Origin: Geminicoccaceae bacterium
Lineage (GTDB): Bacteria > Pseudomonadota > Alphaproteobacteria > Geminicoccales > Geminicoccaceae
Direction: 5' to 3'
NCBI GenBank assembly: GCA_028279345.1
Contig: JANQNY010000061.1
Coordinates: 1-60,015 of the forward strand
DNA length: 60,015 nt
The position numbers and the translations under genes were made by a program. The notes under the pieces are model-generated. The model saw nothing but the letters and a program-made list of their open reading frames with translations. It was not told the origin of the DNA and made no database searches. Of the stretch, positions 44,294-52,830 are shown piece after piece; within the stretch, counting starts at the first letter, position 1; every line of letters starts with the position of its first letter.

Positions 44294-44647
44294 ATGCAAG
44301 GCTACGCAAAGCTCTGGGACCTGCTCTTCGCCACGGGTGTCGATGCGACGATCGCCGACCTCGTTGGCCGCGCCAGGGTTGGAGTGGCGCGCATCGCCGC
44401 AGCAGGTCCGCGAGCCTCCTCCGACAGCAGCCATTCGGATCATCATCGCGACATGCTCGCCCTCGGCGAATACGTCACCTGCGAGCGCTACGGCCCCGGC
44501 CGCGTTACCGCGATCGACGTTGATCCTGACATCGCGGGCGGCGAGCCGGTCTACGCGATCACCTTCGAGGCCGGCTGGCTGCACCTGCGCTTCGCCGAGC
44601 ACCAGCTCCCCAACCTGGGCATCGAGCGCACAGCCATCGGCGCCTAG
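44294..44647 (+). CDS. Small protein with a CarD-like C-terminal domain
   Basis: About 117 residues. The first 55 residues show no known fold; the rest (ALGEYVTCERYGPGRVTAID and GGEPVYAITFEAGWLHLRFA) resembles the Tudor-like RNA-polymerase-interaction domain of CarD and Mfd, which starts GDxVxYxxxGxGxVxxI. The C-terminal DNA-binding domain of CarD is missing, so it could be an RNAP-binding fragment or an unrelated SH3-like barrel. Start ATG 44294 is chosen over 44255/44261 for lack of a ribosome site there. It overlaps the convergent gshB end by four bases. Confidence 0.5.
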   Translation: MQGYAKLWDLLFATGVDATIADLVGRARVGVARIAAAGPRASSDSSHSDHHRDMLALGEYVTCERYGPGRVTAIDVDPDIAGGEPVYAITFEAGWLHLRFAEHQLPNLGIERTAIGA

Positions 44648-45609
44648 ACGGGCAACCCGCGCCTGGTCTCCCCGTGCCGCTCCTCGATCACGTCCCAGAT
44701 GTCGCTTTCGAGGCTCACCCCGTCGAAGCGGCCAATCTCCTGGAGGCCCGTGGGCGAGGTGACGTTGATCTCGGTCAGATAGCCGCCGATCACGTCGATG
44801 CCGACGAAGATCAGCCCCTGCCGGCGCAGGCTCTCGCCGATCGCCTCGCAGATCTCGTGGTCGCGCTTGGTGAGCTTCGCCTTCTCGGCGCGGCCGCCGA
44901 CATGCAGGTTGGCGCGGGTCTCCTCGGCCGCCGGCACGCGGTTGAGCGCTCCCCTCGCCTTGCCGTCGACGAGGATGATGCGCTTGTCGCCCTCGCGGAT
45001 CGCCGGCAGGTATTGCTGCACCATCAAAGGCTCGCGGGTCGCCGTGAGCAGCATCTCCAATAGGCTGTTGAGGTTCTGATCGTCCGGCCGGAGGTGGAAA
45101 ACGCCCGCCCCGCCATTGCCGTAGAGCGGCTTAAGGATGATGTCGCCGTGCTGCTTGCGGAACGCCATGATCTCGGCCCGATCATAGGTGATCAGCGTCG
45201 GCGGCATCAGCTCGTGGAAGTGGGTGACGAACAGCTTCTCCGGAGCGTTCCGGACCGCCACCGGGTCGTTCACCACGAGTGTCTCAGGGTGGATGCGGTC
45301 CAGGAGGTGGGTGCAGCCGATGTACTGCAGGTCGAAGGGCGGGTCCTGGCGCATCAGCACGACATCGACGCCCTGGAGGTCGAGCGTCTCAGGATCGCCC
45401 AGCGCGGCAAAGTCGGTCTTCGAACGCTGGACGCTGAACGGCCGGGCCTGGGCCACGACGCGCCCATGGCGATAGGTGAGCGCGGTCGGCAGGTAGTGGT
45501 AGAGCGCGTGCCCACGCCGCTGCGCCTCGAGCGCCAAGGCGAACGAGCTGTCGGCGTCCGGGTCGATCGTCGAGACCGGATCCATCTGGATCGCCACGGC
45601 GAGGCTCAT
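44644..45609 (-). CDS. gshB: Glutathione synthetase
   Basis: 321-residue ATP-grasp ligase joining gamma-glutamylcysteine and glycine. Typical bacterial GshB segments: VAIQMDPVSTIDPDADSSFAL, DVVLMRQDPPFDLQYI, LKPLYGNGGAGVFHL, MVQQYLPAIREGDKRIILVDG and the C-terminal FVGIDVIGGYLTEINVTSPTG. The ATG at 45609 gives the standard N-terminus. Divergent from the HIT gene. Glutathione supplies the nearby GST and possibly the exported peroxidase. Confidence 0.96.
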   Translation of the reverse strand: MSLAVAIQMDPVSTIDPDADSSFALALEAQRRGHALYHYLPTALTYRHGRVVAQARPFSVQRSKTDFAALGDPETLDLQGVDVVLMRQDPPFDLQYIGCTHLLDRIHPETLVVNDPVAVRNAPEKLFVTHFHELMPPTLITYDRAEIMAFRKQHGDIILKPLYGNGGAGVFHLRPDDQNLNSLLEMLLTATREPLMVQQYLPAIREGDKRIILVDGKARGALNRVPAAEETRANLHVGGRAEKAKLTKRDHEICEAIGESLRRQGLIFVGIDVIGGYLTEINVTSPTGLQEIGRFDGVSLESDIWDVIEERHGETRRGLPV

Positions 45610-45679
45610 CGGCGCGCTGCTCCCTTGACAGCTAAACGTGACCCCGTGTCTTGGACGCAAGCGGCGCTGGGAGCAAGTG

Positions 45680-46048
45680 ATGGCCTATGACGAGCAGAAC
45701 GTCTTCGCCAAGATCCTGAGGGGCGAGATCCCCTGCAACAAGGTCTACGAGGACGAGTTCGCGCTCGCCTTCCACGACATCAACCCGATGGCGCCGGTGC
45801 ACGTGCTGGTGGTGCCGCGGGGCGCCTACGCCTCCTTCGCCGACTTCGCCCGCGACGCCGACGATGAGACGGTCGCCGGCTTCTTCCGAGCGGCCAACAC
45901 GGTCGCGCGCGAGCTGGGCCTCGACCCCGACGGCTACCGCATCCTCGCCAATCACGGCGTCGCCGCGCGCCAGGAGGTCCAACACTTCCACCTCCACATC
46001 TTCGGTGGGAGTGATTTGGGGGCGATGATCCGAAGAGCGGCGAGCTGA
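45680..46048 (+). CDS. HIT-family nucleotide hydrolase (HINT type)
   Basis: 122 residues: NVFAKILRGEIPCNKVYEDE at the N-terminus and the catalytic triad HFHLHIFGG (HxHxH) near the C-terminus identify a HINT-like purine nucleoside phosphoramidase. The middle has VHVLVVPRGAYASF. GGGAG ribosome site before the ATG at 45680. Divergent from gshB. Confidence 0.95.
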   Translation: MAYDEQNVFAKILRGEIPCNKVYEDEFALAFHDINPMAPVHVLVVPRGAYASFADFARDADDETVAGFFRAANTVARELGLDPDGYRILANHGVAARQEVQHFHLHIFGGSDLGAMIRRAAS

Positions 46049-46205
46049 CCGCCGTCATGGGCAGCCGCACGGGTCACCGTTCCATGCCGCTCTACACATC
46101 TGCACGTCAGCGCCGGTTCGGTCGGCCTAACCGCAATCTCCATCATCAAAGCGCAGCGAAAGCGGCAGCTCTAAGGCCAAACGAAATCGCACCAGGCGAT
46201 CTCTG

Positions 46206-47210
46206 ATGCGATTGAACAAGTTGGTTTTCGACACGGCCGACCTGGAGCCGAAACATCGTTTCGACGCTGCCAGCGCCTACTTCGAGGGGCTTATTGAACC
46301 CAGGCCCGTGGGTGACACCCCCGCGCCTTACAAGATGCGCAACGTCTCCTGGCGCATCGGCGCGTTCGTGGCGAACCGCGCCGAAAACGGGCCCACCGCA
46401 AACACCATGCGCGACGACCACTTCATGCGCGATTATTGCGCCATCCGGTACTTTGATCGCGGCAGCTACCTCAGTATCGCTGATGACAGCATTCACCGTA
46501 TTCGTCCGGGCTCCCTGACGTCCACCAACCAGCTCGATGGTGTATCGACCGAGGGGTACGCGTTCTACTCACTGGAGGCGCCCCGCGCGACGATCGAGGC
46601 GGGCCTCCAAGCCAACGGCCGATTGCGCGTTCCTCTGGTCGACAGCCCCGCAGGCCGTATCCTCCTAGAAATGATGTCGGAGGTGTTCGAGGGCCTAAGC
46701 GATCGGGCTCCGACCACCTCGGATGTGCTCGTGGAACGCGTGCGTGCCCTGTTCGAGCTGGTCGCGCATGGTGTCGGCAGGGCGGAGGAAGCCGCGCGCC
46801 CCGCGTATCTGCAGGCGCGTACCGGTGCGATGCAACGCTATATCGACGCCCATCTAGATGACCCCGAGCTCGGCCCTGCGCAGCTCGCGTCGGCATTCGG
46901 GCTCTCTCGCGCAGGCGTGTTTCGCGCATTGGAGCCGCTTGGCGGCGTTGCGAGCGCGATTGCCCGCCGGCGCATGGTCCGCGCCTACCGCACCCTGGCC
47001 AAGGCCCAGCCACGACGCGGGCTGGTGCGCGCTGTGGCCGAAGCTTGCGGCTACCCCGATCCCGCCCATTTCTGCCGCGTCTTCCGCCGGCATTTGGATC
47101 TTTCGCCGGGCGACGTCGCTCAGTTTGAACCGCCTGCGGGTGCCGGTGCCGCGCCGCTTGAGGACGGGCTCGCGCAGGCGATGCCTCGCTTGTCGGAGAC
47201 GTATCGCTGA
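46206..47210 (+). CDS. AraC-family transcriptional regulator
   Basis: 334 residues. The N-terminal two-thirds resemble the AraC_binding_2 cupin-like region; the C-terminal 100 residues are the two-helix-turn-helix AraC domain, with RYIDAHLDDPELGPAQLASAFGLSRAGVFRA and VRAVAEACGYPDPAHFCRVFRRHLDLSP, where GYxDxAHFxRxFRR is typical of the second motif. The neighbouring FAD monooxygenase on the same strand may be its target. Confidence 0.9.
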   Translation: MRLNKLVFDTADLEPKHRFDAASAYFEGLIEPRPVGDTPAPYKMRNVSWRIGAFVANRAENGPTANTMRDDHFMRDYCAIRYFDRGSYLSIADDSIHRIRPGSLTSTNQLDGVSTEGYAFYSLEAPRATIEAGLQANGRLRVPLVDSPAGRILLEMMSEVFEGLSDRAPTTSDVLVERVRALFELVAHGVGRAEEAARPAYLQARTGAMQRYIDAHLDDPELGPAQLASAFGLSRAGVFRALEPLGGVASAIARRRMVRAYRTLAKAQPRRGLVRAVAEACGYPDPAHFCRVFRRHLDLSPGDVAQFEPPAGAGAAPLEDGLAQAMPRLSETYR

Positions 47211-47372
47211 TCCTCAGTTTGCGGGTGCGGAGAAAAACTCTTCGCGTGAGACGCTCGTCCAGTGACTGAGCGTCTATTCATCGAGACACTGCCAACCCCT
47301 GAAGAGCCGGCGTGTAGGGGCATCACGACTTCGGCAGTAGAACCTCGTTGTCCAATAAGGAATATAAACCGA

Positions 47373-48521
47373 ATGGATATCTTAGTCGTCGGCGCGGGCA
47401 TCGCCGGTCTCACCTTAGCAGCGAAACTATTGCAGCAAGGCCGGAAACCAGTCGTTGTTGAGCGTGCCGAGGCGTTTACCGATCGAGGCTACGCTATAGT
47501 ACTCTATCCTCTTGGCAGCAGTGTGTTGCATGGCTTGGACAAATACAACGAGGCCATGGCTAGCGCACAAGTCGGCAGGACCTATGAGGTCATCGATGGC
47601 AAAGGCTCTTTACTACAGGACGTCGACTTATCCATGCTCGGCGGCGAGATTGGACCAATGGTTCTCGTCACCCGTACACGCTTGATCGAGATTCTGCATG
47701 ATGCAGCACGTGGCGCCGATATTCGCTTCAACACAACCGTTACCGAGATAGGACAAGCAGGCGAAGGCAAGGCACAGGTCGGCTTCAGCGATGGAACGTC
47801 CGGTTCATTCGACCTTGTTGTGGCCTGCGATGGACTGCACTCCCACACTCGCAAGCTGGCGTTCGGGTCGGAGCCCGAGGTGTTCGACACCGGGTGGGAC
47901 TTGTGGGTCTGGTGGGCAGAGCTGCCAGAATGGCAGCAGGACAAATACGTCGAATCCTGGGGAAACGGGCGGTTTTTCGGCCTCTACCCAGCCCCAGGTC
48001 ATGTCATGTGCGCCGCGGGCATGAGGCGGGATCATCTCAACGTCAGTCCGACCGATATCGAGCGCGCAAAACCGTTTCTCAAGGATCTCTTTGCGGGGAT
48101 GGCAGAGAAGAACGGCACGATCGGTCGCTCGATTGACGTTGCCACGAAACTCTATGCTTGGCCGATGAGTGACGTGCGGGCGCAAAAGTGGATCAATGGC
48201 CGGGTATGCTTGCTGGGAGACGCCGCCGTTGGCTTCCTACCCACCGCCGGCGCAGGGGCAAACACCGCGATGCGCTGCGCAGCGTCTCTGGCAGACGAGC
48301 TATCGCGTGTAGATGGTCGCTTAGTTCCTCTTGCCCTAGAGGTCTTCGAAAAGCGATGCCGCCACATCGTGGAAAAGAATCAGAACGATTCACGCACGCT
48401 TGCAAAAATGATCTTTGTTGACAACGCCATCATTGCCTGGGGTCGCGATGAGATCATCAAACACTACCCGATGGCAAAGTTCGTGAAAGATATCATTAAC
48501 TCAATGAAGCAGCCGTTTTAG
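47373..48521 (+). CDS. FAD-dependent aromatic-ring-type monooxygenase
   Basis: 382 residues of the PHBH-like flavoprotein monooxygenase superfamily: MDILVVGAGIAGLTLAAKLL (GxGxxG), the DG motif VVACDGLHSHTRKLA, and GDAAVGFLPTAGAGANTAMR (GDAA). It hydroxylates or epoxidises a substrate with NAD(P)H and O2. The ATG at 47373 has an AGGAAT ribosome site. Its base composition and codon use (many AT-ending codons, such as GGATATCTTAGTC) differ from neighbours, suggesting recent transfer. Confidence 0.88.
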   Translation: MDILVVGAGIAGLTLAAKLLQQGRKPVVVERAEAFTDRGYAIVLYPLGSSVLHGLDKYNEAMASAQVGRTYEVIDGKGSLLQDVDLSMLGGEIGPMVLVTRTRLIEILHDAARGADIRFNTTVTEIGQAGEGKAQVGFSDGTSGSFDLVVACDGLHSHTRKLAFGSEPEVFDTGWDLWVWWAELPEWQQDKYVESWGNGRFFGLYPAPGHVMCAAGMRRDHLNVSPTDIERAKPFLKDLFAGMAEKNGTIGRSIDVATKLYAWPMSDVRAQKWINGRVCLLGDAAVGFLPTAGAGANTAMRCAASLADELSRVDGRLVPLALEVFEKRCRHIVEKNQNDSRTLAKMIFVDNAIIAWGRDEIIKHYPMAKFVKDIINSMKQPF

Positions 48522-48723
48522 GTTGATTGTGGTCTTCACGTTCTAGGAAGATATACTTGATACTTGCATGCTCCGGGCGCATGGCGGCGTCGATCCGCCC
48601 GGGCAAGGCAGCACGGCCTCCTCGGCTCGGAGGATGACAACCGTGTGCATCGGCGCGCTCACCGCGCGCTGCTTCGGACATCCGGGTTGGATCGTCGGAT
48701 TTGTGGCTCAGCCTCAAACCGGA

Positions 48724-49437
48724 TCAGCTTCGCTTGACGTCGGCAGCGAAGCGGGCCGCGTTCTCCTTCAGGAAATCGCCCACATCCGCTTGGCCCCAGA
48801 AGGCCGGCTGCGCCTTTGGGATGGTCAGCGCCTTCTGCACCATCGGGCGCGCATCGATCCGGTCGAACCACGCCTGCAGATTGTCGAGCCCATCGACCGA
48901 CACGTTGGCCCAGACGAAGGCGCGCGCCCACGGGTAGGTGGCCATGTCGGCGATCGAGTAATCGCCCACGAGGTAGGGGCGGTCGGCGAGACGCGTGTCG
49001 AGGACCTCGAGGAGGCGGCGGGACTCATCGACGTAGCGCTTGATCGAGAAGGGCTCGTCGTGGCCGTTGGGCGCCGCGATGCGCTGGAAATACATCGCCT
49101 GGCCGAGCATCGGTCCGATGTGCCCAACCTGGAAGAACAGCCATTGGAGCGTCTCCGAGCGGGCCACCGGGTCGTCCGCCAGGAATCTCCCGTACTTCTC
49201 GGCGAGGTGCCACAGGATCGCGCCGGACTCGAAGATCGCGCGATCCTCCGCGCGGTCGATGATCGTCGGGATCTTGCCGTTCGGGTTAAGCTTCAAATAG
49301 TCCGGGTGCTTCTGCTCTTGCTTCGCGAAGTCGACGAAGGTCAGCTCGTACGGAACTTGCGCTTCTTCCAGAAAGATCACCGGCTTGTAGCCGTTCATCG
49401 TGGCTGCGGTGTAGAGGTGGATATCAGGCTGCGACAT
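48724..49437 (-). CDS. Glutathione S-transferase
   Basis: 237 residues: thioredoxin-like N-terminal domain with [12 protein letters not shown] and the glutathione-binding [17 protein letters not shown], then the helical C-terminal domain with [16 protein letters not shown]. The NxxGKxPxI and ESxAI elements match the Ure2p/YfcG-like group of bacterial GSTs. It overlaps the upstream quinone-reductase gene by 14 bases. Confidence 0.93.
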   Translation of the reverse strand: MSQPDIHLYTAATMNGYKPVIFLEEAQVPYELTFVDFAKQEQKHPDYLKLNPNGKIPTIIDRAEDRAIFESGAILWHLAEKYGRFLADDPVARSETLQWLFFQVGHIGPMLGQAMYFQRIAAPNGHDEPFSIKRYVDESRRLLEVLDTRLADRPYLVGDYSIADMATYPWARAFVWANVSVDGLDNLQAWFDRIDARPMVQKALTIPKAQPAFWGQADVGDFLKENAARFAADVKRS

Positions 49438-50032
49438 GACCAGCCTCCCCGAACAGGCCGTCGAGGTGGACGTCGAAGCGGGCGAAGTCGGCTTCGATCT
49501 GCGGGTTCTTCATCACATCATGCGCGGCGAAGGTGGGCAGCGCCGCCATGCCGAGAAAGCGGAAGTTCATGTGCTGCGGCCACAGCAGATCGTCGACCGA
49601 CCGCCCCTGGAACAGATACTGATCGGGATCGCTGAAGGCCTCGGCCGGCGCGTTGAAGGTCAGCGAGAGCATGTACCGCTTGCCCGCCAGCGTGCCGCCT
49701 TCACCGTAGTGGTCTTTCGGCGCCTCGCGGGTGCGGCCGTCGCCGTTGCAGAGGCGGCCGTCCATGCCGGCCGTATAGACCTCGTCCATGTACTTCTTGA
49801 GGCTCCACGGCCAGCCCATCCAGTTGACCGGCATCTGGAGAATGATCGCGTCGGCCTCTTGGTGCTTGGCGATCTCCGCCTCGACGTCCCAATCCTTGGC
49901 GGTGGCCGTGCGTAGGACGCGCCAGCCCGCGGCGGCGAGGTGCGCCGCAGCGCGGTCGGCGAAAGCGGCGTTCAATGCGCCTGCGGCGAAGGGGTACGGC
50001 TGGGCGCCGTTGATGATGAGGGCGGTCGGCAT
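49424..50032 (-). CDS. MdaB-type NAD(P)H:quinone oxidoreductase
   Basis: About 202 residues of the flavodoxin-like fold: the start [49 protein letters not shown] and [17 protein letters not shown] are typical of MdaB/modulator of drug activity proteins, two-electron FAD quinone reductases that prevent redox cycling. It leads the two-gene operon with the GST and is divergent from the HxlR regulator, a common electrophile-response layout. Confidence 0.92.
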   Translation of the reverse strand: MPTALIINGAQPYPFAAGALNAAFADRAAAHLAAAGWRVLRTATAKDWDVEAEIAKHQEADAIILQMPVNWMGWPWSLKKYMDEVYTAGMDGRLCNGDGRTREAPKDHYGEGGTLAGKRYMLSLTFNAPAEAFSDPDQYLFQGRSVDDLLWPQHMNFRFLGMAALPTFAAHDVMKNPQIEADFARFDVHLDGLFGEAGHVAA

Positions 50033-50111
50033 GGACCGTGTCTCCGGCTCGTCGGCGCGGCCGATCTGGCCGTCGCGATGCGGAGGTGCTACCCTTGGCC
50101 ACAAACGTCAA

Positions 50112-50134
50112 CCAGTTCCCTTTTTGTAACCTGG
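50112..50134. promoter_or_regulatory. Imperfect dyad between mdaB and hxlR, possible HxlR site
   Basis: CCAGTT at the left and AACCTGG at the right of the segment CCAGTTCCCTTTTTGTAACC and its next three bases form an imperfect inverted repeat just before the hxlR start, inside the 109-base divergent promoter region. HxlR regulators often bind such positions, so it is a candidate operator, unproven. Confidence 0.35.
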
Positions 50135-50141
50135 AGACGCC

Positions 50142-50522
50142 ATGGAAGCCCGGATCGAGACCGATGCGCGCGGCCGGAAGACGGTGGAGAACCCCTGCGC
50201 CACACCATGCCCCATCGAGCGAGGCATGCGCATCCTCGGCGGCAAGTGGACGGGCTCGATCCTCTGGCATCTCAAGGACGAGCCGGTCCGCTTCAATGAC
50301 CTCGCGCGGATGATCGGCGGCGCCAGCAAGAAGATGGTGACCGAACGCCTCCGTCAGCTCGAGGCCCGCGGCCTCGTCGCGCGCCGCGTGGTCGACGGTG
50401 GCCCGATCACGGTGGAGTACAGCATCACACCCTTGGGCCAGACCGCTCTCGAGTGCCTCGACGCCCTACGCCGCTGGGCTGAGACGCTGCCGCCAGACAT
50501 GGTCGAGATGGGGAACGCGTAG
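50142..50522 (+). CDS. HxlR-family transcriptional regulator
   Basis: 126 residues, winged helix: CPIERGMRILGGKWTGSILWHLKDEPVRF is the family signature, followed by LARMIGGASKKMVTERLRQLE and the wing YSITPLGQTALECLDALRRWAE. Two cysteines (Cys19 and Cys23 region, NPCATPCPIE) could sense electrophiles or oxidants, as in other HxlR members. Divergent from the quinone reductase and GST genes it likely controls. Confidence 0.93.
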   Translation: MEARIETDARGRKTVENPCATPCPIERGMRILGGKWTGSILWHLKDEPVRFNDLARMIGGASKKMVTERLRQLEARGLVARRVVDGGPITVEYSITPLGQTALECLDALRRWAETLPPDMVEMGNA

Positions 50523-50536
50523 AGCTCTCTCTTACG

Positions 50537-50606
50537 TCCCGTCGCCTCGCACGCTCAGCGCCGCCGATCCGGGTGCGAGGATCCGCAAAGTCGGCACACG
50601 ACGGGA
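50537..50606. terminator. Nested hairpin between convergent genes
   Basis: CCTCGCAC (50545-50552) pairs with GTGCGAGG (50573-50580), and directly outside it TCCCGTCG (50537-50544) pairs with CGACGGGA (50599-50606), with 18 unpaired bases on the right side. There is no T-run, but the position between the convergent hxlR and tetR genes suggests transcription termination in both directions. Confidence 0.5.
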
Positions 50607-50645
50607 ACACGGAGCCCGCATGGTCGAGACCCGGTGCCTCGTCCG

Positions 50646-51197
50646 CTAGCCGACGAGCAACGCGTGCAGCTCGTCGACATCCGTGCAGCGCGTGCGTTGG
50701 TCGGACCGGTTCGCAAGCGCATACTCGCCTAGCCACGTCCGATAGGCGATCCGGGCACGTTTCTGCGCCTGCTCGACGGATATGCCCATGTCGCCAAGCA
50801 GCTTCGCGAGGTAGTCGAGGCGTCGCCGATCCACATCCTCCACAGCGCGGAGCACCGCATCGCTTTGGGTTGCCCAAGAGCGAAACGCCTTCTCCAAGCG
50901 TCCGTCATCGTCGAAACACATCCTCAGGAGCGACAGCAGCGCTTCGTCAGGTGGCAATGCCGCACGCTCGACACTGGCGATGACGTCATCGGTCTGTCGA
51001 TCGCGCCAAGCGGTGACCAGAGCATCCAAGAGCGCCTGTCGGTCGCGGAAGTGCCAATAGAAGCTGCCGCGCGTCATCTGCAGCGCCTTGGCGAGCGAAT
51101 CGACACGCACGGCCCCGATGCCCCCCTCTGCGAGAGCGGCCAGACCCGCCGAAATCCAGTCCTCGGGCGTGAGGCGTTCTCGAGCGTTCATTTCCAT
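50646..51197 (-). CDS. TetR-family transcriptional regulator
   Basis: 183 residues. The N-terminal DNA-binding domain reads LTPEDWISAGLAALAEGGIGAVRVDSLAKALQMTRGSFYWHFRDRQALLDALV, classic TetR helix-turn-helix. The C-terminal helical ligand domain is not diagnostic. It is divergent from an azoreductase gene, with two similar dyads in the gap, so it probably represses both. Start ATG at 51197 or 51191; neither has a strong ribosome site. Confidence 0.93.
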   Translation of the reverse strand: MEMNARERLTPEDWISAGLAALAEGGIGAVRVDSLAKALQMTRGSFYWHFRDRQALLDALVTAWRDRQTDDVIASVERAALPPDEALLSLLRMCFDDDGRLEKAFRSWATQSDAVLRAVEDVDRRRLDYLAKLLGDMGISVEQAQKRARIAYRTWLGEYALANRSDQRTRCTDVDELHALLVG

Positions 51198-51213
51198 ACA
51201 CTACTGTGTTGAC
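51192..51213. promoter_or_regulatory. TetR operator site O2 (overlaps regulator start)
   Basis: TTCCATACAC followed by TACTGTGTTGAC matches the neighbouring perfect operator O1 at 17 of 22 positions, with half-site TTCCATACA intact on the left. It covers the regulator's own start region, so autorepression is expected. Confidence 0.72.
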
Positions 51214-51235
51214 AAGACACGGTCGATCCGTAGGC

Positions 51236-51257
51236 TTCCATACAGCACTGTATGGAA
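51236..51257. promoter_or_regulatory. TetR operator site O1, perfect dyad before the azoreductase
   Basis: TTCCATACAG (51236-51245) and CTGTATGGAA (51248-51257) are exact complements around a two-base centre. The right half-site overlaps the GGAAAGG ribosome site of the azoreductase gene starting at 51267, so a bound repressor would block its expression. Confidence 0.82.
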
Positions 51258-51266
51258 AGGTGCGCC

Positions 51267-51893
51267 ATGGCCACGCTGCTGCACATCGATGCAAGCGTTG
51301 ATCTGCAAGGCTCGAACACGCGGCGTTGGTCATCCGGCTTTGTTGCGCGCTGGGCCGTCGCCAACCCACAGGCGACGATCCTGCGGCGCGATCTAGCACG
51401 AGAGCCGCCGCCACCGCTGACCGAGACCTTCGTCCGCGCCATCAAGACGGCGCCCGACGTACGTTCACCGGCCGAACGGGACGCCTTGCTCGTCTCACAA
51501 GCTCTGTCGGACGAGTTCCTGGCGGCCGAGCGTTACGTCGTCGGTATGCCGATGCACATTCTGACAGTGCCTTCAACGTTCAAGGCATATGTCGAGCAGG
51601 TTTTCCACGAAGGACGTGTCTTCAAGAAAACAAAAGGCGGCTTCGAGGGTCTTCTATCAGGACGCAAGTTTTTGTTCTTCGTCTCCAAAGGCGCTGACTA
51701 TCGGCATGGCACGCCGCTGGCCAGCTTCGATATGCTGGAGCCTTATTTGCTGAAACTCCTGGCATTCTGCGGAGTGAGCCAAAGCGACATCACGTTTGTT
51801 TCCTTGAACAACGCTCTCTCCCCAACCGGTCCGGACAAGACCGATGAAGCCACGGCAGCTTCGCGTGTTGACGACTTGGCTCGTCATTGGTGA
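51267..51893 (+). CDS. FMN-dependent NADH-azoreductase (AzoR type)
   Basis: 208 residues of the flavodoxin-like AzoR family: TLLHIDASVDLQGSNTRR at the start, AAERYVVGMPMHILTVPSTF, and GFEGLLSGRKFLFFVSKGADYRHG. AzoR enzymes reduce azo compounds and quinones with NADH. ATG 51267 follows GGAAAGG; earlier in-frame starts fall inside the operator. Control by the divergent TetR protein is inferred from the paired dyads. Confidence 0.92.
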   Translation: MATLLHIDASVDLQGSNTRRWSSGFVARWAVANPQATILRRDLAREPPPPLTETFVRAIKTAPDVRSPAERDALLVSQALSDEFLAAERYVVGMPMHILTVPSTFKAYVEQVFHEGRVFKKTKGGFEGLLSGRKFLFFVSKGADYRHGTPLASFDMLEPYLLKLLAFCGVSQSDITFVSLNNALSPTGPDKTDEATAASRVDDLARHW

Positions 51894-51996
51894 GGACGAT
51901 CTGATTGATCGCGCGGATCGAAACCTCAACCGGTGCCTGGTCTGGAGAACTGCCGGAGCACGGCGCGCTACGCGGGCTAGACCGGCAAGCCCCGCC

Positions 51997-52830
51997 TCAC
52001 CCCAGCTTCGCCAACAGGCCCTCGAGCTGCTCGGGTGAGCTGTAGCTGATCAGGAGCCGCCCGCCGGCGCCCTTGGTCTTGAGCTCGACCTTGAGGCCCA
52101 GGGTAGTGGTGAGGCGGTGGGCGAGGTCCGCGATGTCGGGGTCGGGCTCGCGAGGCACCGACGTGCGCGTGCGGCCCTCGGCCTTCACCAGCGCTTCGGT
52201 CTGACGGACGTTGAGGCCCTTCTCGACCACGATGCGCGCGAGCGCCAGCGGGTCCTGGGCCATCATCAGCGCGCGGGCGTGGCCGGCCGTGAGCGCGCCC
52301 TCGTCGAGGAGCTGTTGCAGTGCCAGGGGCATCTGCGTTAGCCGGACGAGATTGGCGACGTGCGGGCGGCTCTTGCCCACCCGCTCGGCAAGCTGCTCCT
52401 GGGTGTGGCCGTAGGTGTCGATGAGGTGGCGATAGCCCCAACCCTCCTCGAGCGGCGACAGATCGGTCCGCTGGACGTTCTCGAGAAGGGCGAGTTCCAC
52501 GGCGTCGCCCTGGCTCACCTCGCGGACCACCACCGGCACCTCGGTGAGGCCCACGAGCTGCGCTGCCCGCCAGCGTCGCTCACCGGCCACGATCTCGTAA
52601 GCTTCGCCGAGAGCATCGAGCGGCCTTACAACTAAAGGTTGTAGGATGCCGTTCACCCGGATCGATTGAGCGAGGGCTTCGAGTTCGGCCGCATCGAACG
52701 TGCGGCGGGGTTGATACTCGGCCGGCTTGAGGAACTCGAGCGGCAGTCGGCGCATGCTCTCATCGCCGGTTCCGGCATTGTCGGCCAGGAGCGCTTCGAG
52801 GCCGCGGCCGAGCCCGCGCTTGGCGCTCAT
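51997..52830 (-). CDS. parB: Chromosome-partitioning protein ParB
   Basis: 277 residues: the N-terminus MSAKRGLGRGLEALLADN, the CTPase/ParB box LEALAQSIRVNGILQPLVVRP and AGERRWRAAQL, the helix-turn-helix YGHTQEQLAERVGKSRPHVANLVRL and a C-terminal dimerisation domain. It loads on parS sites and spreads as a clamp. Two parS sites lie 6 kb away in this window. Its ATG overlaps the parA stop (ATGA). The longer open frame upstream runs inside parA. Confidence 0.97.
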   Translation of the reverse strand: MSAKRGLGRGLEALLADNAGTGDESMRRLPLEFLKPAEYQPRRTFDAAELEALAQSIRVNGILQPLVVRPLDALGEAYEIVAGERRWRAAQLVGLTEVPVVVREVSQGDAVELALLENVQRTDLSPLEEGWGYRHLIDTYGHTQEQLAERVGKSRPHVANLVRLTQMPLALQQLLDEGALTAGHARALMMAQDPLALARIVVEKGLNVRQTEALVKAEGRTRTSVPREPDPDIADLAHRLTTTLGLKVELKTKGAGGRLLISYSSPEQLEGLLAKLG

